DNA of 64,000 bases from Sinorhizobium americanum (GTDB taxonomy: Bacteria > Pseudomonadota > Alphaproteobacteria > Rhizobiales > Rhizobiaceae). The stretch is from NCBI RefSeq assembly GCF_001651855.1, contig NZ_LNQC01000049.1:248001-312000 (forward strand). The letters run 5' to 3'. Both the position numbers and the translations under genes were made by a program. The notes beneath the pieces were generated by a model that was given only the letters and a program-made list of their open reading frames with translations, did no database searches and was not told where the DNA came from. Of this stretch, positions 1 through 9,451 are shown in pieces; position 1 is the stretch's first letter; each line of letters begins with the position of its first letter.

Positions 1-145
1 TCGATCACGGACCGACAAGATTGGGCGAATTGAGCCCTGTCTAGCGTTTGGGCAGTCGTCATACGCCGTGGCGCAATTGGAGCGAACCGACCTAACTCGC
101 ACTCCCCTCTGGCAATTGCGACTTCATTTCCCCGAAACGGTCAGC

Positions 146-206
146 TTGCCACCGCTGTATATCCCGGATAGAATATACGTATATTCGAAGCCAGGATATA
201 CATCCT
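146..206 (+). promoter_or_regulatory. vapBC promoter with embedded palindromic operator
   Basis: A sigma70-like promoter is visible: TTGCCA at 146-151, a 17-nt spacer, TAGAAT at 169-174. A perfect 16-bp palindrome, GAATATACGTATATTC, covers 171-186 and so overlaps the -10 box and the probable start site. A second, imperfect palindrome (AGGATATACATCCT, 193-206) sits just before the ribosome-binding site. VapB-type antitoxins normally bind such palindromes and repress their own operon, so autoregulation is a reasonable inference. Confidence 0.6.
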
Positions 207-217
207 CAGGAGATCCT

Positions 218-463
218 ATGGCCCTCTATATTCGCGACGATGCCGTCGGCGACCTTGCGAAGCAGGTCCAGCAGGCCATCAATGCTCCCAATAAGACCGA
301 AGCGGTGCGCAGGGCGCTTCTCAACGAGTTAGAACGAGCAAAAAAGACCATCCCGTTGAAAGGGCGGATCAAAAGGATTCAAGAGAGCGTTCGTGCCATG
401 GGTCCCGACGATCCGAACTTCGACATGAAGAAATTCACCGATGAGCAGTGGGGCGATGCCTGA
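218..463 (+). CDS. vapB: VapB-type antitoxin (Rv0623/PSK-like family)
   Basis: An 81-residue protein beginning MALYIRDD. The N-terminal strand followed by two helices (residues about 1-35, with a KTEAVRRAL motif) is typical of the short transcription-factor-like antitoxins paired with PIN toxins; the charged C-terminal half is the usual toxin-neutralising tail. The ATG at 218 has AGGAGA at 208-213; an upstream GTG at 68 in the same frame would place the operator inside the coding region and is less likely. The stop overlaps the toxin start (TGATG), indicating translational coupling. Expected role: bind and inactivate the downstream toxin and repress the operon. No specific cell target can be read from the sequence. 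Confidence 0.75.
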   Translation: MALYIRDDAVGDLAKQVQQAINAPNKTEAVRRALLNELERAKKTIPLKGRIKRIQESVRAMGPDDPNFDMKKFTDEQWGDA

Positions 464-900
464 TGTTCCTCGACGCCTCTGCAATAGTTGCTATCCTCGG
501 GGAGGAGGAGGATGCCGACATGCTGATCGACAAGATCGAGAAGGCGAAGCGGCCGATCTACTATTCGTCGATCTCGATGTTCGAGGCGGTCATCAGCCTA
601 GCCCGTAAGAAGCGAGATGGCACTCTTGGAAACCAAGTGCCGATCCCACCTTACCTAATCGATCTGGCACAACAGCATGTTGAAGCGTTCATCGAGACGA
701 TTGGAGCGAAAGCGAAGCCTATCGATGGCACCATGCATCGCATGGCGATCGAAGCCTGCCGAACCTATGGAGGCGTCGTTGCCCATGCCGCACGGCTGAA
801 CTTCGGAGACTGCTTCTCCTATGCTTGCGCGAAAACCTACCACCTCCCTCTTCTCTTCAAAGGTGACGATTTTACACACACGGACATAGAGCGGGCTTGA
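463..900 (+). CDS. vapC: VapC-type PIN-domain ribonuclease toxin
   Basis: A 145-residue PIN-domain protein starting MFLDASAIV at the ATG that overlaps the antitoxin stop. The acidic residues expected in the Mg-dependent RNase site are visible: Asp4, Glu41, Asp116 (in FGDCFSYA) and Asp135 (in GDDF). Known members cleave tRNA or rRNA; the target here cannot be read from the sequence. The gene appears intact, so the module is probably functional. It has no recognisable metabolic link with the lac operon that follows 165 bp downstream. Confidence 0.8.
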   Translation: MFLDASAIVAILGEEEDADMLIDKIEKAKRPIYYSSISMFEAVISLARKKRDGTLGNQVPIPPYLIDLAQQHVEAFIETIGAKAKPIDGTMHRMAIEACRTYGGVVAHAARLNFGDCFSYACAKTYHLPLLFKGDDFTHTDIERA

Positions 901-938
901 ATGGCCCGGATGGGTTTTTCGGGCCTCCGAGATGGGAA

Positions 939-1037
939 CTGGCTGGGCCGAAGCCAGCAAGTAAATATTTACTGAAAATCTTGCATCGCTCTCGATTTTA
1001 GGAAATACTCCGCGTCGAGACAGGGAGGACTGTCTCG
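939..1037 (+). promoter_or_regulatory. lac operon leader: palindrome and hairpins upstream of lacE
   Basis: Three dyads lie between vapC and lacE. CTGGCT/AGCCAG (939-944 / 952-957) forms a 6-bp hairpin. A perfect 14-bp palindrome AGTAAATATTTACT (960-973) looks like a repressor operator. A hairpin with an 8-bp stem CGAGACAG/CTGTCTCG (1016-1023 / 1030-1037) presents GGAGGA in its 6-nt loop, 27 nt before the lacE start. No regulator gene for this operon lies next to it. No convincing -35/-10 pair was found. Confidence 0.45.
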
Positions 1038-1064
1038 GGGAACGAACCTTGAGGGAGGAAATTC

Positions 1065-2339
1065 ATGGATATTTTCGCGCGTGCCCATCTGTCGCGGATC
1101 GCCGCTCTTGCGCTCGCAAGCGCCAGCTTCCTGGCGGTCACCGCCGCAGAGGCGAAGGAAATCACCATCTGGTGCTGGGATCCGAACTTCAATGTCGCGA
1201 TCATGAAGGAAGCCGGCGCCCGCTATACCAAGACGCATCCCGACGTCACCTTCAACGTCGTCGATTTCGCCAAGACCGACGTCGAGCAGAAGCTGCAGAC
1301 GGGCCTTGCCTCCGGCACTGCCGACGCGCTGCCCGATATTGTGCTGATCGAGGACTACGGCGCGCAGAAATATCTGCAATCCTTCCCCGGCGCCTTCGCG
1401 GCCCTATCCGGCACCGTCGACTACTCCGGCTTCGCTCCCTACAAGGTTGAAGTGATGACCGTCGACGGCCAGGTCTACGGCATGCCCTTCGATTCGGGCG
1501 TCACCGGGCTCTATTATCGTAAGGACTACCTCGAGCAGGCCGGCTTCAAACCGGAAGACATGCAGAGCCTCACCTGGGATCGATTCATCGAGATCGGCCA
1601 GCAGGTCGAGGCGAAGACCGGCAAGAAGATGATCGGTCTCGACCCGAACGATGCCGGCCTCGTCCGCATCATCATGCAATCGGCCGGCCAATGGTATTTC
1701 GACAAGGAAGGCAAGGCGAACATCACCGGCAATCCGGCGCTGAAGGCAGCGGTCGAGACGGTCGGCAAGATCATGTCCGCCAATATCTACAAACCAGCCA
1801 ACGGCTGGTCCGACTGGGTTGGAACTTTCACCTCGGGTGATGTCGCGTCGGTCGTGACTGGCGTGTGGATCACCGGCACCGTCAAGGCGCAGCCGGACCA
1901 GGCCGGCAAATGGGGTGTGGCGCCGATCCCGGCGCTCTCGATCGAAGGCGCGACGCATGCGTCGAATCTCGGCGGATCGAGCTGGTACGTGCTCGAAAGC
2001 TCCGCGGAAAAGGCCGAGGCGATCGATTTCCTCAACGAGATTTACGGCAAGGACATCGATTTCTACCAGAAGATCCTGCAGGACCGCGGCGCCGTCGGTT
2101 CGCTGCTCGCCGCCCGTAGCGGCGCGGCCTATGAGGCGGCCGATCCGTTCTTCGGTGGTGAGAAGGTCTGGCAGAACTTCTCCGACTGGCTCGCCAAGGT
2201 GCCGTCGGTGAACTACGGCATCTTCACCAACGAGGCCGACCTCGCGGTCACAGCGCAACTGCCGGCGCTGACCCAGGGCACGCCGGTAGACGAAGCACTG
2301 AAGGCGATCGACGCCGAAGTCGCCGGGCACATCCAGTAG
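1065..2339 (+). CDS. lacE: Lactose-type ABC transporter, periplasmic binding protein
   Basis: A 424-residue family 1 extracellular solute-binding protein. A Sec signal peptide ends at an AEA motif (residues 28-30) and the mature chain starts KEITIWCW. A strong ribosome-binding site (GAGGGAGGA) precedes the ATG. It is the first gene of a five-gene operon followed by two permeases, a GH2 beta-galactosidase and an MalK-type ATPase, the order known as lacEFGZK in Agrobacterium and Sinorhizobium. The length matches rhizobial LacE as I recall it. Role: capture of lactose or another beta-galactoside in the periplasm. The gene name rests on operon order and length; the ligand could be a related disaccharide. 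Confidence 0.78.
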   Translation: MDIFARAHLSRIAALALASASFLAVTAAEAKEITIWCWDPNFNVAIMKEAGARYTKTHPDVTFNVVDFAKTDVEQKLQTGLASGTADALPDIVLIEDYGAQKYLQSFPGAFAALSGTVDYSGFAPYKVEVMTVDGQVYGMPFDSGVTGLYYRKDYLEQAGFKPEDMQSLTWDRFIEIGQQVEAKTGKKMIGLDPNDAGLVRIIMQSAGQWYFDKEGKANITGNPALKAAVETVGKIMSANIYKPANGWSDWVGTFTSGDVASVVTGVWITGTVKAQPDQAGKWGVAPIPALSIEGATHASNLGGSSWYVLESSAEKAEAIDFLNEIYGKDIDFYQKILQDRGAVGSLLAARSGAAYEAADPFFGGEKVWQNFSDWLAKVPSVNYGIFTNEADLAVTAQLPALTQGTPVDEALKAIDAEVAGHIQ

Positions 2340-2384
2340 CCGGGAAAGCGAGCAGGCGGGCAAAGCGGCCTGCCGCTCTACAGT

Positions 2385-2411
2385 TGGCCGTGGCGGCTTA
2401 AGCCACGGCCA
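2385..2411 (+). other. Intercistronic hairpin lacE-lacF
   Basis: A 9-bp perfect GC-rich stem (GGCCGTGGC 2386-2394 with GCCACGGCC 2402-2410), extended by one T-A pair, with a 7-nt loop. It lies between the binding-protein gene and the first permease. A weaker dyad GCAGGC/GCCTGC (2352-2357 / 2368-2373) precedes it. There is no U tract, so it is more likely an mRNA-stabilising or attenuating structure than a full terminator. Confidence 0.5.
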
Positions 2412-2440
2412 GTGGTTCCCTGTTAATCATGAGGTTGACG

Positions 2441-3340
2441 ATGGCTCTCGCCCGCCGCGGCGGCATCGGCCGATATTACGACGTCAATGGCTGGCTGTTC
2501 GTCGCGCCGGCGCTCGGGCTGATCGCCCTGTTCATGGTCTATCCGATTTTCTGGTCGCTCTGGATGTCCTTCCAGTCCGGCCGCGGCATGATGATGAAGT
2601 TCGCCGGCTTCGGCAACATCGTCCGCCTCTGGAACGATGCAGTGTTCATCAAGGCGCTGACCAACACGATGACCTACTTCGTCGTGCAGGTGCCGATCAT
2701 GATCCTGCTCGCCCTCATCCTGGCGTCGCTCCTCAACAATCCGCGGCTCGTCGGCCGGGCGTTCTTCCGCACCGCCATCTTCCTCCCGTGCGTCACCTCG
2801 CTCGTCGCCTATTCTGTGCTCTTCAAGGGCATGTTCGCATTCGACGGCATCGTCAATTCGACGCTTCAGGCGATTGGCATCATTGCCTCGCCCATTCCCT
2901 GGCAGACGCATCCCTTCTGGGCGAAGGCGCTCGTCATCATCGCCATCACCTGGCGCTGGACCGGCTACAACATGATCTTCTATCTCGCGGCGCTGCAGAA
3001 CATCGACAGGTCGATCTACGAGGTCGCCCGCATCGACGGCGTTCCGGCCTGGGCGCGCTTTACCCACATCACCATACCGCTCTTGAAGCCGGTCATCCTG
3101 TTCACCACGGTGATTTCGACGATCGGTACGCTGCAGCTCTTCGACGAGGTCTATAACCTCACCGAAGGCAAGGGCGGCCCATCGAATGCGACGCTCACCC
3201 TGTCGCTCTATATCTACAACCTGACCTTCCGCTTCATGCCGAATTTCGGTTACGCGGCGACGGTTTCCTACGTCATCGTCATTCTCGTCGCCATCCTCGC
3301 CTTCCTGCAGTTCTTCCTGGCAAGGGAGCGCGACAAATGA
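2441..3340 (+). CDS. lacF: Lactose-type ABC transporter, permease 1 (MalF-like)
   Basis: A 299-residue inner-membrane permease with about six membrane segments and the cytoplasmic EAA-type loop (IYEVARIDGVPAWARF) that contacts the ATPase. The ATG at 2441 is chosen because GAGG lies at 2431-2434 with proper spacing; an in-frame ATG at 2429 has no visible ribosome-binding site. The stop overlaps the next start (ATGA), so the two permeases are probably made in equal amount. The family imports mono- and disaccharides (CUT1 class). Confidence 0.8.
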   Translation: MALARRGGIGRYYDVNGWLFVAPALGLIALFMVYPIFWSLWMSFQSGRGMMMKFAGFGNIVRLWNDAVFIKALTNTMTYFVVQVPIMILLALILASLLNNPRLVGRAFFRTAIFLPCVTSLVAYSVLFKGMFAFDGIVNSTLQAIGIIASPIPWQTHPFWAKALVIIAITWRWTGYNMIFYLAALQNIDRSIYEVARIDGVPAWARFTHITIPLLKPVILFTTVISTIGTLQLFDEVYNLTEGKGGPSNATLTLSLYIYNLTFRFMPNFGYAATVSYVIVILVAILAFLQFFLARERDK

Positions 3341-4158
3341 GAACCAGTACCGCCAACATCGCCTCCGCCATCCTGACCTATGGCTTCGTCGGGCTGATGG
3401 CCTTCCTCTCCGTCTTCCCTTTCATCTGGATGGCGCTCGGCGCCACCAATTCCTCGATCGACATCATCAAGGGCAGGCTTGCGCCGGGCGAGGCGCTGGC
3501 AACCAACATCGCCAACTTCTTCACCCTGGTGAACGTGCCGCTGGTCTTCTGGAATTCGGCGAAGGTGACCATTTTTGCGACCGTGCTTACCCTCGCCGTC
3601 TCATCGCTTGCCGGCTACGGTTTCGAGATCTTCCGGTCGCGCCACCGTGAGCGCCTTTACCGGGCGATGCTGCTGACGCTGATGATCCCCTTTGCGGCGC
3701 TGATGATCCCGCTCTTCATCATGATGGGCAAGATGGGCCTCATCAACACCCACATCGCCGTCGTGCTGCCGACGATCGGCTCGGCCTTCATCGTCTTCTA
3801 TTTCCGCCAGAGCACCAAGGCCTTCCCGTCGGAGCTGCGCGACGCGGCGAAGGTCGACGGCCTGAAGGAGTGGCAGATCTTCCTCTATATCTATGTGCCG
3901 GTGATGCGCTCGACCTATGCGGCCGCCTTCATCATCGTCTTCATGACCGCCTGGAACAACTATCTCTGGCCGCTGATCGTCTTGCAGTCGAACGAGACCA
4001 AGACGATCACGCTGGTCATCTCGTCGCTCGCCTCCGCCTATTACCCCGACTACGGCGTGGTGATGGTCGGCACGATCCTCGCGACGCTTCCGACGCTCGC
4101 CGTCTTCTTCTTCATGCAACGCCAGTTCGTCCAGGGCATGCTGGGCTCAGTCAAATAG
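3337..4158 (+). CDS. lacG: Lactose-type ABC transporter, permease 2 (MalG-like)
   Basis: A 273-residue CUT1 permease that pairs with the preceding gene, with which it overlaps by 4 bp. Six hydrophobic segments are visible. The ATPase-coupling loop is ELRDAAKVDGLKEWQIF, with the usual Gly. The length is typical of MalG-type subunits. The next gene follows after 8 bp, supporting a single transcript. Confidence 0.82.
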   Translation: MRTSTANIASAILTYGFVGLMAFLSVFPFIWMALGATNSSIDIIKGRLAPGEALATNIANFFTLVNVPLVFWNSAKVTIFATVLTLAVSSLAGYGFEIFRSRHRERLYRAMLLTLMIPFAALMIPLFIMMGKMGLINTHIAVVLPTIGSAFIVFYFRQSTKAFPSELRDAAKVDGLKEWQIFLYIYVPVMRSTYAAAFIIVFMTAWNNYLWPLIVLQSNETKTITLVISSLASAYYPDYGVVMVGTILATLPTLAVFFFMQRQFVQGMLGSVK

Positions 4159-4166
4159 GAACGATG

Positions 4167-6427
4167 ATGCGCTCTGTTACCTCATTCAACAATTCATGGT
4201 TCTTTTCCGAAGGCTTCAATGCCGCCGATGCCGGCAAGCTCAAGGCCGGTGAGCTCGTCAGCCTGCCGCACAACGCCGTCGAGCTGCCCTTCAACTATTT
4301 CGACGAGACCTCCTATCAGCGCGCCTTCACCTATCAGAAGGTCATCGCCTGGCGTCCCGAATTCGCCGAGCGCGAGGTCTCGCTCGTCTTCGACGCGGCC
4401 ATGGCGGACGCGGTCGTCTATCTGAACGGCGAGGAGATCATCGCCCACAGGGACGGCTATACGCCCTTCGAAGCGCGGCTGACCGGCAGGCTCCGCAAGG
4501 GCGACAACCTGATCACCGTCAAGATCGATGGCAGCGAGAACCCGGAAATCCCGCCCTTCGGCGGCCGGATCGATTATCTCACCTATGCCGGCATCTATCG
4601 CGACGTCTGGCTGAAGCTCACCGACACGGTCGCGATCGGCAATATCAAGATCGAAACCGGCGACGTGCTTTCCGACGCGAAGTCCGTCACGATCCGCTGC
4701 GATCTCGCCAATCCGCAAGGCCTCGCCTTCGCCGGTACCGTGACCGCGCTCTTGAGGGACGCCAATGGCGAGCTTCTGGCCGAAGCAATCGGCGAGACTG
4801 AGGGCGAAAACGTTACGCTGGAAATGACCGGCCTCAAGGGCCTGTCGCTCTGGGACATCGACCATCCGGTTCTCTACCAGGCGGAAGTCCAGCTCCGCAC
4901 CGACCACGGCCGCGACGTGCTTGCCTCGCATTTCGGCTTCCGCACCGCCGAGTTCACAGTCGACGGCTTCCGGCTGAACGGCCGACCGCTGAAGATCCGC
5001 GGCCTCAACCGCCACCAGGCCTTCCCCTATGTCGGCTACGCCATGGGGCGCACGGCGCAGGAGCGTGACGCGGAACTCATGAAGCACAAGCTCCACTGCA
5101 ATCTCGTCCGCACCTCGCATTATCCGCAGTCGAAATGGTTCCTCGACCATTGCGACCGGATCGGCCTGCTGGTCTTCGAGGAGATCCCCGGCTGGCAACA
5201 TATCGGTGGCGAGGAATGGAAACAGGAGTCGATCCGTAACGTCCGTCGAATGATCGAGCGCGACTGGAACCATCCATCGATCGTCATCTGGGGCGTGCGT
5301 ATCAACGAATCACAGGACTCGCGTGATTTCTACGTCGAAACGAACCGCCTCGCCCGCGAGCTCGATCCGACCCGCCAGACCGGCGGCGTGCGCTACATCA
5401 CCGACAGCGAATTCCTCGAAGACGTCTACACGATGAACGACTTCATCCTCGGCAACGAGGAGCTGCCCGGCTCGAACCGGCCGCGCACGGCGCTGCGGCC
5501 GCAACAGGAATGCACCGGGCTCTCGCGCAAGGTGCCCTATATCATCACCGAGTTCGGCGGCCATATGTACCCGACGAAGATCTACGACCAGGAGCAGCGG
5601 CAGGCCGAGCACGTCCGCCGGCACCTCGAGGTGCTGAACGCCGCCCATGGCGACCCGAGCATTTCCGGCGCGATCGGCTGGTGCATGTTCGACTACAACA
5701 CCCACAAGGATTTCGGCTCCGGCGACCGGATCTGCTATCACGGCGTCATGGACATGTTCCGCGAGCCGAAATTCGCCGCTTACGTTTATGCCAGCCAATG
5801 CGAACCGGCGGAAGAAGTGGTGATGAAGCCGGTCACCTTCTGGGCCCGGGGCGAGCGCAATATCGGCGGCGTGCTGCCCTTGATCGTGCTGACCAATTGC
5901 GACGAGATCGAACTGAAATACGGCTCGCTGACGAAGCGCGTCGGACCGGACCGCGAGATGTTCCCGCATTTGCCGCATGCGCCCGTGGTCATCGACCATC
6001 GCCACTTCACCAAGGACGAGCTCGGCGTCTGGGGCATGAAGTGGGAGAGTGCCGAGTTCACCGGCTTCATCGGCGGCAAGGCCGTCGCCCATCTCAAGAT
6101 GGTCGCCGACCCGCTGCCGACGACTCTGGAAATCGAGGCCGACAGCAAGACGATCAGGTCGGAAGGCCGCGACAGCGTGCGTGTCATCATCCGCGCCCTC
6201 GACCAGGTCGGCAACATCCTGCCCTTCCTCAATGATGCCGTTGACATTGCGGTTCACGGCCCGGCGCGGCTTCTCGGACCGGCACGCGTCGTCTTCCAGG
6301 GCGGCTCGACCGGCTTCTGGCTGGAGTCGACGGGCGAAGCCGGCGGCATTTCCGTCACCGTCGCCTCATCGCGTCTCGGCACAGCGAAGCTTGAGCTCGC
6401 GGCTACGCCCGAAGGAGCGCCGCGCGC

Positions 6428-6431
<4 letters not shown>
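4167..6431 (+). CDS. lacZ: GH2-family beta-galactosidase
   Basis: A cytoplasmic glycoside hydrolase family 2 enzyme of about 754 residues. The sugar-binding jelly-roll is N-terminal (about 1-180), the immunoglobulin-like domain follows, then the TIM barrel from KIRGLNRHQ (about 275). The acid/base Glu is in WGVRINE (about residue 381) and the nucleophile Glu in YIITEFGG (about 462). No signal peptide is seen. ATG codons at 4164 and 4167 are both possible; AGGA at 4157-4160 favours 4167. It sits inside the transporter operon and its stop overlaps the ATPase start (ATGA), so it likely hydrolyses the imported beta-galactoside. Beta-glucuronidase activity cannot be excluded from sequence alone. 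Confidence 0.78.
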
Positions 6432-7501
<1,070 letters not shown>

Positions 7502-7797
7502 CGGTTTTCGACAGCGCAAAGTCCGCTCGCCGTCGCCGGCCGAGCCCCTGCGCGTCTGATGGCGAAAAATAACCAGGACGCCCGGCCCTTCCTTGCCGGC
7601 GCTCTACGTGGAAACCGCGAACGAACACGCGAATAGTCCGGCCCGTCAGGCTGCGGTGACGAGGCCTCCTGCCATCGGCCACACCGACCGGCCGCCAAAC
7701 AGCCGATCTTCAAACTCCTCTGGAACTGCTTCTCTCTCTTCGAGTTCTTAATCACATCGCCTGCGGCCTTGGCCTCAGAGGTAGCGCGGAGAACGAA

Positions 7798-8376
7798 ATG
7801 AACCAGGAGAAATGGATCCACCTGTGCATAGACATGCAGCGAATGTTCGCCGAGGGCACCCCGTGGCACGTCGCGTGGATGCCCAATGTGTTCGACCAGA
7901 TCATCGAGGTTGCCGCCCGTTTCCCGGAGCGCACGATCTTCACGCGCTTCGTGCCGCCACCCGTCCCGGAGCAGATGCCCGGCATGTGGCGGGCCTATTA
8001 CGAAAAATGGCCGATGATGACCACCACCCAGTTGAACCCGGAACTTGTGGACCTGATTGCGGACCTGAAGAGATTGGTCCCGCCAGGGCGTATCTTCGAC
8101 AAGACCACCTATTCGCCATGGACAAGCGGCCGGCTGCATCGCGCCTTGACCGATCAGAATATCGGGACGCTGGTCGTAACAGGAGGAGAGACGGATATCT
8201 GCGTGCTCGCCGCGACCCTCGGGGCCGTCGATCTCGGTTACAAGGTGATCCTGCTGAAGGACGCGGTGTGCAGTACCACCGATGAAACGCACGACGCATC
8301 GCTCGAACTTCTGTGCAACCGCTTCTCGGTTCAAGTGACGGTCGTAGACACCGAAGAGTGGTTGTCGTCGGACTGA
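7798..8376 (+). CDS. Isochorismatase-family cysteine hydrolase
   Basis: A 192-residue cytoplasmic protein with the fold of isochorismatase/nicotinamidase hydrolases. The triad is visible: Asp12 in LCIDMQ, Lys102 in FDKTTYS and Cys135 in ETDICVLA. The family cleaves amide or ester bonds of small molecules such as nicotinamide, N-carbamoylsarcosine or isochorismate. The gene stands alone between the lac operon and a toxin-antitoxin pair, so context does not reveal its substrate. Confidence 0.75.
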   Translation: MNQEKWIHLCIDMQRMFAEGTPWHVAWMPNVFDQIIEVAARFPERTIFTRFVPPPVPEQMPGMWRAYYEKWPMMTTTQLNPELVDLIADLKRLVPPGRIFDKTTYSPWTSGRLHRALTDQNIGTLVVTGGETDICVLAATLGAVDLGYKVILLKDAVCSTTDETHDASLELLCNRFSVQVTVVDTEEWLSSD

Positions 8377-8386
8377 GCGGCGCCCG

Positions 8387-8440
8387 TACGGCAAGGCCTC
8401 ACCTCCACCCCTTCCTGTGACAAGCAGCAGGGATGAGGGC
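8387..8440 (-). repeat. Short copy of rhizobial intergenic repeat B
   Basis: Read on the minus strand, this stretch contains CCTCAT, CTTGTCACAG, GTGAGGCC and CCGTAC in the same order as similar blocks in the longer element at 54658-54790 on the plus strand. It lies just after the cysteine hydrolase gene. It appears to be a condensed copy of a dispersed non-coding repeat. Confidence 0.4.
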
Positions 8441-8517
8441 GGAAAGGCATCCCACCAAACCCGGCGACAAGAGGAACGCCGCTCGGGGTCGCAGCATCCG
8501 TTTCCGGGAGCAACGTC

Positions 8518-8557
8518 TTGCGATGTTTGCAATCAACGATTAAACTGCAATCATTGA
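8518..8557 (+). promoter_or_regulatory. fitAB promoter and operator
   Basis: TTGCGA (8518-8523), a 17-nt spacer and TAAACT (8541-8546) form a plausible promoter. An inverted repeat, TCAACGATT (8533-8541) and AATCATTGA (8549-8557), with one mismatch, straddles the -10 box. FitA/VapB antitoxins autoregulate through inverted repeats in this position, so this is the likely operator. Confidence 0.5.
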
Positions 8558-8573
8558 TGAGAAGGAGCGACCC

Positions 8574-8822
8574 GTGGCGAGCATGACGATTCGCAATCTC
8601 GATGACGCACTGAAGCAACGTTTGCGCGTTCGCGCGGCGGCACATGGGCGGTCCATGGAGGATGAGGCTCGCGATATCCTGCGCGCAGCGCTATCGACCG
8701 GCGAAGGGCGCCCGCGCAATCTCGCCGCGGCGATCCGGTCCCGCATTGCGCCGCTTGGGGGTGTGGAACTTGAACTTCCCCCTCGCGAAGCAATCCGCGA
8801 GACCCCGGATTTCTCGGCTTGA
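8574..8822 (+). CDS. FitA/VapB-type ribbon-helix-helix antitoxin
   Basis: An 82-residue protein. The N-terminal MTIRNLDDALKQRLRVRA followed by a helix with GRSMEDEARDIL is the Arc/MetJ-like ribbon-helix-helix domain of FitA antitoxins (often annotated as a plasmid stability protein). The GTG at 8574 is preceded by AAGGAG with a 6-nt gap; an ATG at 8583 is an alternative. The stop overlaps the toxin start. Expected role: bind the operator as a dimer and neutralise the downstream nuclease. Confidence 0.8.
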   Translation: MASMTIRNLDDALKQRLRVRAAAHGRSMEDEARDILRAALSTGEGRPRNLAAAIRSRIAPLGGVELELPPREAIRETPDFSA

Positions 8823-9244
8823 TTATCCTCGACACCAACGTTCTCTCGGAACTGCTTGCGCCTATCCCGTCTGTTTTGGTTGAAGCATGGCTGGCAGAGC
8901 AGCCGCCGGCGTCCATCTTCACGACAACCGTCACACAAGCGGAGATTCTGTACGGAATTCGTATCATGAGCGAAGGACGCCGCCGACGCGAACTCGAGGC
9001 CGCGATCGCACTCATCTTCCGCGAGGATCTTTCCGGGCGCATTCTGCCATTCGACGGCGAGGCCGCCGATGCTTACGCTTCCATTGCTTCCCAGCGGCGC
9101 AAGAGCGGCCGTCCCATCAGCCAGTTCGATGCCCAGATTGCCGCGATCGCCCTCTCCCGTGGAGCCGCTTTAGCGACCCGCAACGTCAGCGATTTCGCCG
9201 AAACCGGTGTCGCGATCGTCAATCCCTGGGATCATCGGCCATAG
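8819..9244 (+). CDS. FitB/VapC-type PIN-domain toxin
   Basis: A 141-residue PIN-domain ribonuclease that starts with TTG overlapping the antitoxin stop (TTGA), so it depends on coupled translation. Acidic site residues are Asp5 (ILDTNVLSE), Glu42 (TQAEILYG), Asp104 (SQFDAQIA) and Asp125 (NVSDF). The GRPISQFDAQIAAIA motif is typical of FitB. Known members cleave RNA; the target is unknown. Together with its partner this is the second intact toxin-antitoxin pair in the first 10 kb. Confidence 0.82.
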   Translation: MIILDTNVLSELLAPIPSVLVEAWLAEQPPASIFTTTVTQAEILYGIRIMSEGRRRRELEAAIALIFREDLSGRILPFDGEAADAYASIASQRRKSGRPISQFDAQIAAIALSRGAALATRNVSDFAETGVAIVNPWDHRP

Positions 9245-9299
9245 AGCGTGATGCGCTCACCTATGTTCGCGCCACCGCCCATCTGTTTGTTTTTACGCC

Positions 9300-9407
9300 T
9301 TGCTGCATGTCTCCTTAATCAACGTCCATTTTTAAGGACAAGGACATGCAGCAATTCAAAGTGCTACAGCGACCTTTGCGCGTCTGATAAGACGCGCGGC
9401 GCTGTAG
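9300..9407. repeat. Rhizobial palindromic intergenic repeat A, copy 1
   Basis: Two nested dyads: a perfect 12-bp stem TTGCTGCATGTC/GACATGCAGCAA (9300-9311 / 9343-9354), then CTACAGC/GCTGTAG (9364-9370 / 9401-9407) enclosing GCGCGTCT/AGACGCGC (9378-9385 / 9390-9397). Read on the minus strand it shares the order GCGCG, CAGACGCGCAAAGG, CGCTGTA, CACTTTGAA with the copy at 35158. It is non-coding and lies between convergent genes, where it could act as a bidirectional terminator. Confidence 0.65.
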
Positions 9408-9451
9408 TGCGACATCAGGTAAATCCACCTGACTGCCAATGCTCTGCGCAC

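Noticed and set aside
3870-4163. Upstream extension of the beta-galactosidase frame into lacG
   Set aside because: The extension overlaps the permease gene and reads as random Arg/His/Leu-rich sequence; the real start lies at 4164 or 4167 after AGGA.
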